Shown: piece after piece, positions 60,643-64,000 of the stretch
Position numbering within the stretch: position 1 is the stretch's first letter
Layout: each line of letters begins with the position of its first letter
Source: Flammeovirga sp. EKP202
GTDB lineage: Bacteria; Bacteroidota; Bacteroidia; Cytophagales; Flammeovirgaceae
Direction of reading: 5' to 3'
Assembly: GCF_014534745.1 (NCBI RefSeq)
Contig: NZ_JACVVP010000027.1
Span: forward strand, 35,871-99,870
DNA: 64,000 nucleotides
Notes under the pieces: model-generated
Seen by the model: the letters and a program-made list of their open reading frames with translations, nothing else
Database searches by the model: none
Told to the model about the DNA's origin: nothing
Position numbers and translations under genes: made by a program

Positions 60643-62819
60643 GGGTTATCAAATTGAAGAGGGAGTTGTATCGTAAAAGTTGCACCTCCTTCTTTGTTGT
60701 TAAAGGCATTGATTTCTCCTCTATGTTGTTTGATAATGTCTTTACAAATCATCAAACCTAAGCCCAAACCATCTTTCTTAGTTGTAAAGAAGGTTTCGAA
60801 CAAATGGTCTAAATCTTTGATTCCGCCACCATTATCGATAATACTTACTCCAATTTTATCCTTTAGAAGATTGGTTCTAATGGTAATTTGGCCACCTTCA
60901 GGAGTATGTTCTTTTACAGCTTGGAAAGCGTTGTCGATGAGGTTAATGAACACTTGTGAAACTTTACCACCTAAACAGATGATTTCACCCACCTTTAGAT
61001 CATAATCTTTGATGATCTCAATTTCATCGTATTTATATTTTTTATGGAGTAAGTTTAAAGTGGTATCAAGATTCTCGTGAATAAGATAAGGTTTAGGGAA
61101 TCCATGATTACTTTTTACTACATTTTTCAATTCAGCAGAAATGTCCATAATCCTTTTTACCCCATCTTGAATGCCATCTAATAAGAGCTTACACTCTTCC
61201 ACATCCTCTATTTTTTCTTCATCTACATTTTCGATTTCTTTGATGAAAACAAGAAGCTCATCAAGGGTTTCTTGAATTGGAACAACATTATTGTAAATGA
61301 AATTGGTAGGGTTATTAATTTCATGGGCAACAACTGCCATCATTTGACCCAATAAAGCGAGTTTATCATTCTTTTCAAGCTGCTCGAACATCCTTTTGGA
61401 TTGTTCAAGTGCTTCCATCAACTCAATATTTTTTTCTAGAAGCTTTTCATTAAGCTCATGTTCTTCTAAAGCTTTCTGATCAATGATCACTTTTTGTTTT
61501 TGTATCTCTTTCGCTTTTTCGGTGAGTTGTACACTAAACTGTCTAAATCGTTTAGATTTTAGGTTGAGTAGATAAAGAATGACAGCAAAAAGAACAAATA
61601 CAACAAAGAGAAAAATGATAAAATATTGTTGGTTTTTGATTTGATCATTGGAGATTTGACGCTCGAAATTAAGTTTGTCAATTTCTTTTTCCTTGTTCGA
61701 AAGTTGAATAGAGTTATCAAGCATCTGTGCTCTTCTGAGCTTTTCTGTATCATTAAAAAGTTGGAGGTACTTAATGTTATCCTTCAGGGCAATATTCTCT
61801 TTAATCAAATCACCCTTATTATGGTAAGCTTTTACCAAAAGTTCAGAGAGTTGCAAAGCCTCTAATATAGCAGGCAATTTTTCAGCTATAGTTAAACCAT
61901 TACCAGCATAAGCAATACATTGATTATAATTTTCCAGCTGATACTCTACCTCCGCTTTTCTAATGAGTACCCTTGCCTGTCCAAGAGGCTGTTGCAGGGT
62001 TAAGAAACCTTCATAAGCTTTATCATAGTTTTGAACTGCCCATGATAAACTATCTAAACTTGACGCGTAAGTAATCCCAATTTGTTCATAGCACTTGTAT
62101 TGCAATGATTTGTAATCTGTTTTTTTAGCTTCTTCTAAAGCAGCCAAGAATTTAGTACGTGCTAAATGTGGTTTTCCTCCACTTAAAAGTGCTTTGCCTA
62201 TACTAAACTCCGCTACGGCAATACCATTTGTATCACTGATTGCAAGTCTTGCCTTTCTAGCTTTTTTGTAATTTTCTAAAGCGACATCATATTTTCCTGA
62301 AGACAGTTGTATATCTCCAAGATTCATGTAGCAGTAGCCAATCATATGATCATTTTCTTCCTTGGTACTGATGATGAGAGCTTCTTTCATATTTTTCAAA
62401 GCCTCATATTGGTTTCCTTGGAAATAAAATAGATTACCAATATTGATGTAAGCATATCCTTTTTGAGGAGTATCGTTTAAGATATCTGATTGGAGTAAAG
62501 CTTGTTTATAAAAATCTAACGCTTCTGTATAATTTCCTAAGTTACGATGTGCCACCCCCATAAGGTTGAGCACTTTCGCAGTATTTTTAAATTTTACATC
62601 AGATTTTGTTTCATGAAGTAATTTGTTGCCAATTGTAATAGTTTTTTCCGGTGCAATGTCTCTGTACTCCCACATAAGGTCAATCATGGCTGTCCATTTT
62701 TGATCTTTAGAGAGATTTGGTAGCTCTTGTTCCAATTGCTCAATTTTTGTGTTCTGAGCTTCTATAATTGGCGATTGCAACAGAGAGAAAATAAAAATAA
62801 TGCCTAAAAAGTTCTTCAT
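60633..62819 (-). CDS. TPR-containing sensor histidine kinase
   Basis: The 728-residue protein has a signal/anchor at the N-terminus. About six tetratricopeptide repeats follow in the periplasmic part (residues 60-350, units such as GNYTEALDFYKQALLQ). A membrane helix at about 398-420 is followed by a coiled coil (about 425-485), a HisKA domain with the phospho-acceptor in VVAHEINNPTNF (His near 497), and an HATPase domain (N box INLIDNAFQAV, G1 DNGGGI, G2 GLGLGL). No receiver or DNA-binding domain is fused and no response regulator is adjacent, so its partner is encoded elsewhere. The stimulus is unknown. The TPR region suggests protein or peptide sensing. Confidence 0.92.
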   Translation of the reverse strand: MKNFLGIIFIFSLLQSPIIEAQNTKIEQLEQELPNLSKDQKWTAMIDLMWEYRDIAPEKTITIGNKLLHETKSDVKFKNTAKVLNLMGVAHRNLGNYTEALDFYKQALLQSDILNDTPQKGYAYINIGNLFYFQGNQYEALKNMKEALIISTKEENDHMIGYCYMNLGDIQLSSGKYDVALENYKKARKARLAISDTNGIAVAEFSIGKALLSGGKPHLARTKFLAALEEAKKTDYKSLQYKCYEQIGITYASSLDSLSWAVQNYDKAYEGFLTLQQPLGQARVLIRKAEVEYQLENYNQCIAYAGNGLTIAEKLPAILEALQLSELLVKAYHNKGDLIKENIALKDNIKYLQLFNDTEKLRRAQMLDNSIQLSNKEKEIDKLNFERQISNDQIKNQQYFIIFLFVVFVLFAVILYLLNLKSKRFRQFSVQLTEKAKEIQKQKVIIDQKALEEHELNEKLLEKNIELMEALEQSKRMFEQLEKNDKLALLGQMMAVVAHEINNPTNFIYNNVVPIQETLDELLVFIKEIENVDEEKIEDVEECKLLLDGIQDGVKRIMDISAELKNVVKSNHGFPKPYLIHENLDTTLNLLHKKYKYDEIEIIKDYDLKVGEIICLGGKVSQVFINLIDNAFQAVKEHTPEGGQITIRTNLLKDKIGVSIIDNGGGIKDLDHLFETFFTTKKDGLGLGLMICKDIIKQHRGEINAFNNKEGGATFTIQLPLQFDNPEA

Positions 62820-62914
62820 ATGACATGTAAAATAGATAGAAACGCTTAATAATTCTATCTTAAAACGATGTTATTAAACGATAAGTTAATAAACATTTTC
62901 ATATCCATTAAATT

Positions 62915-63784
62915 TTAATTGTTAATCCTGTTTAAGTTCAGGATATATTTATTGCTTCCTGCATTAAAAACAGGGAATTTAGCGTCTAAGTTATTATTAC
63001 TTTTTTCTCTAATTTTTAATGCATCATTCCAGTTGTATACGATGGGTACTGAATGATCCATTTTTTCAAAACCTAATTTTGTAAAGCTCTCACCAGCAGA
63101 CCAGTCGGAGTCAGTGTATGTCATAATATCATCTGGTGAATATTCTTTGATGAAGTATTTCAATAGCTTACTTAATCCTCCAACAACAGTATGATCATTA
63201 AGATTACAATAACGAATTAATTCATAGGATCGATGAGATAGTCCATCTCTGTCATTTATTTTTCTTTTTCCGCTGAAAGACGCAACAGCAACTAATTTTT
63301 CCCCTTGAAATAATCCCAATTTGATTTTTGAACTAGGAGATCCGCTAATATGATTACTTTCAATAAACTCATTTAAAGTATGAATGTCGATTCTTTTTAC
63401 TTTCAATGTTCTTGCGTGGATTCGTGTTGTATAACCAAGTAGTCCTGCAACGCGAGACAAGACAGCACTTTGTTTCAAGTGCCAAGTATCTGCCCATAAA
63501 TGAATAATACGTTCCTCTTTAAAATAGGAATTAATAGAGGTAATAGCATGAGTTGTATGCCACTTTTTAAAAGACTTTGTAGGGTTGATAAAGTGGATTT
63601 TTGTACTGATACTAGGAATGGAAATAAATGAATAAGGAGATGTATCTATGTGATTTACAATGCTATATTGAATATTTTTATCTTCAAGATAGCGGAGTAG
63701 AGGTCGTAAAATTGTTCTAATATTATTTTCGGTATTCTGATTTTGATTATTCATTTCTCCTGTTAACGTATGAAAATTATGCAA
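62915..63784 (-). CDS. Protein with phage Hef-like / GNAT-like C-terminal domain
   Basis: The 289-residue protein (279 if it starts at the Met at 63754) has no signal peptide. The C-terminal half (about 145-255) reads L-x-x-F-I-E-x-N-H-I-x-G, then K-L-G-L-F, A-V-A-S-F-S-G, E-L-I-R-Y-C, V-V-G-G-L-S-K-L-L-K-Y-F-I, T-Y-T-D, and F-x-K-L-G-F. I know this order of motifs from the C-terminal domain of phage Hef-type homing endonucleases and related phage proteins, where it looks like a GNAT fold. The N-terminal half (about 20-140) includes a HLWADTWHLK segment and is unrecognised. No nuclease motif (GIY-YIG, HNH, PD-ExK) is apparent. Function unknown. Confidence 0.6.
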   Translation of the reverse strand: MHNFHTLTGEMNNQNQNTENNIRTILRPLLRYLEDKNIQYSIVNHIDTSPYSFISIPSISTKIHFINPTKSFKKWHTTHAITSINSYFKEERIIHLWADTWHLKQSAVLSRVAGLLGYTTRIHARTLKVKRIDIHTLNEFIESNHISGSPSSKIKLGLFQGEKLVAVASFSGKRKINDRDGLSHRSYELIRYCNLNDHTVVGGLSKLLKYFIKEYSPDDIMTYTDSDWSAGESFTKLGFEKMDHSVPIVYNWNDALKIREKSNNNLDAKFPVFNAGSNKYILNLNRINN

Positions 63785-63842
63785 TGTAAAGGTGCTTTTT
63801 TTGAGATTAATATTGCGGAAAGGTTAAATTTTTGCAGATTTG

Positions 63843-63873
63843 TTTGTTATAAAATGGACATACTCTATATTTG
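63843..63873 (+). promoter_or_regulatory. Consensus promoter of the truncated last gene
   Basis: TTTG-N19-TATATTTG is a perfect match to the Bacteroidota primary sigma consensus, with the -7 box ending 57 bases before the ATG at 63930. Confidence 0.8.
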
Positions 63874-63929
63874 CCTATTAAATATATAGGGTAATAGAAT
63901 TATTAATTTTACTCTTATTCAAAAAACGT

Positions 63930-64000
63930 ATGAGCGAAGCAACAAATATACATCCGATTTTTAATTCTCTTTTATCAAGAGAGAAAAAACAAGAATCATT
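63930..64000 (+). CDS. Start of a gene, possibly adenylylsulfate kinase (truncated by window end)
   Basis: Twenty-three codons are visible, beginning MSEATNIHPIFNSLLSREKK. The N-[IY]-[HY]-P-I-F-x-x-[LM]-L-x-R pattern is what I recall at the start of Bacteroidota CysC proteins, ahead of the P-loop, but the diagnostic part is outside the window. The strong promoter immediately upstream supports a real gene start. Confidence 0.5.
   Translation, partial: MSEATNIHPIFNSLLSREKKQES

Overview
The window is AT-rich DNA from a member of the Bacteroidota, most likely a marine Cytophagales of the Flammeovirga type. The phylum call rests on SusC/SusD pairs, type IX secretion sorting domains, short -7 promoter boxes of the TAnnTTTG class with TTG or TTTG 19 bp upstream, and an almost complete lack of Shine-Dalgarno sequences. 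The genus-level guess is inference. No rRNA, tRNA, CRISPR array, prophage or intact transposase was seen.

Layout. 1-3 kb: the 3' end of a Cys-rich EF-hand protein, then an ABC ATPase / permease / GntR (YtrA-type) operon with an AGTGTA-N12-TACACT operator in front of it. 3.7-9.2 kb: DUF4291 protein, sulfatase, a type IX secreted protein and a small GNAT protein, all on the minus strand. 9.5-15.3 kb: a giant secreted GloVer-repeat protein and a bestrophin channel. 15.3-24.1 kb: minus-strand housekeeping and accessory genes (DnaJ-like chaperone, radical SAM protein, MFS pump, fructose-1,6-bisphosphatase, phasin-like protein, two alpha/beta hydrolases and a thioesterase). 24.3-26.5 kb: M14 peptidase and YkvA-like protein. 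27.5-32.3 kb: an orphan SusC/SusD pair. 32.8-35.2 kb: DUF3298 protein and Xaa-Pro aminopeptidase. 35.5-54 kb: a complete alginate utilisation locus. 54.3-63.8 kb: acyl-CoA carboxylase subunit, DUF2807 protein, phosphoglucose isomerase, MscS channel, GmhA-like isomerase, TPR sensor kinase and a GNAT/Hef-like protein. The last 71 bases are the start of a possible adenylylsulfate kinase.

The alginate locus reads as a pathway. Surface PL7 lipoproteins and a two-domain PL6 lyase cut the polymer. SusC/SusD and a PKD lipoprotein capture and import oligomers. PL17 releases unsaturated monomers in the periplasm. An ACS-family MFS carrier takes them across the inner membrane. KdgF, an SDR reductase, KDG kinase and KDPG aldolase then deliver pyruvate and glyceraldehyde 3-phosphate. 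An FCD-type GntR regulator precedes the operon, and two copies of an 18-bp palindromic site (ATTGGTCWACCAGTTTAT) flank its promoter region.

The least expected content is between the genes. Five copies (R1-R5) of a 390-440 bp composite repeat with about 20-28 bp terminal inverted repeats share a core of three hairpins. Two of those stems show compensatory base changes between copies. The copies split into two subfamilies that carry different interchangeable palindromic modules. Both modules also occur outside the composite repeats, at 51.7-51.9 kb between two duplicated PL7 genes. One module is a two-hairpin unit with a conserved 14-nt apical loop (TTAAGCGATAGCGT) on stems that differ but stay paired. 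This looks like a nested, structure-conserved REP/MITE system and is the best candidate here for something undescribed. A separate 170-bp ITR element (19.6-19.8 kb) and a four-hairpin array (52.0-52.14 kb) add to the palindromic load.
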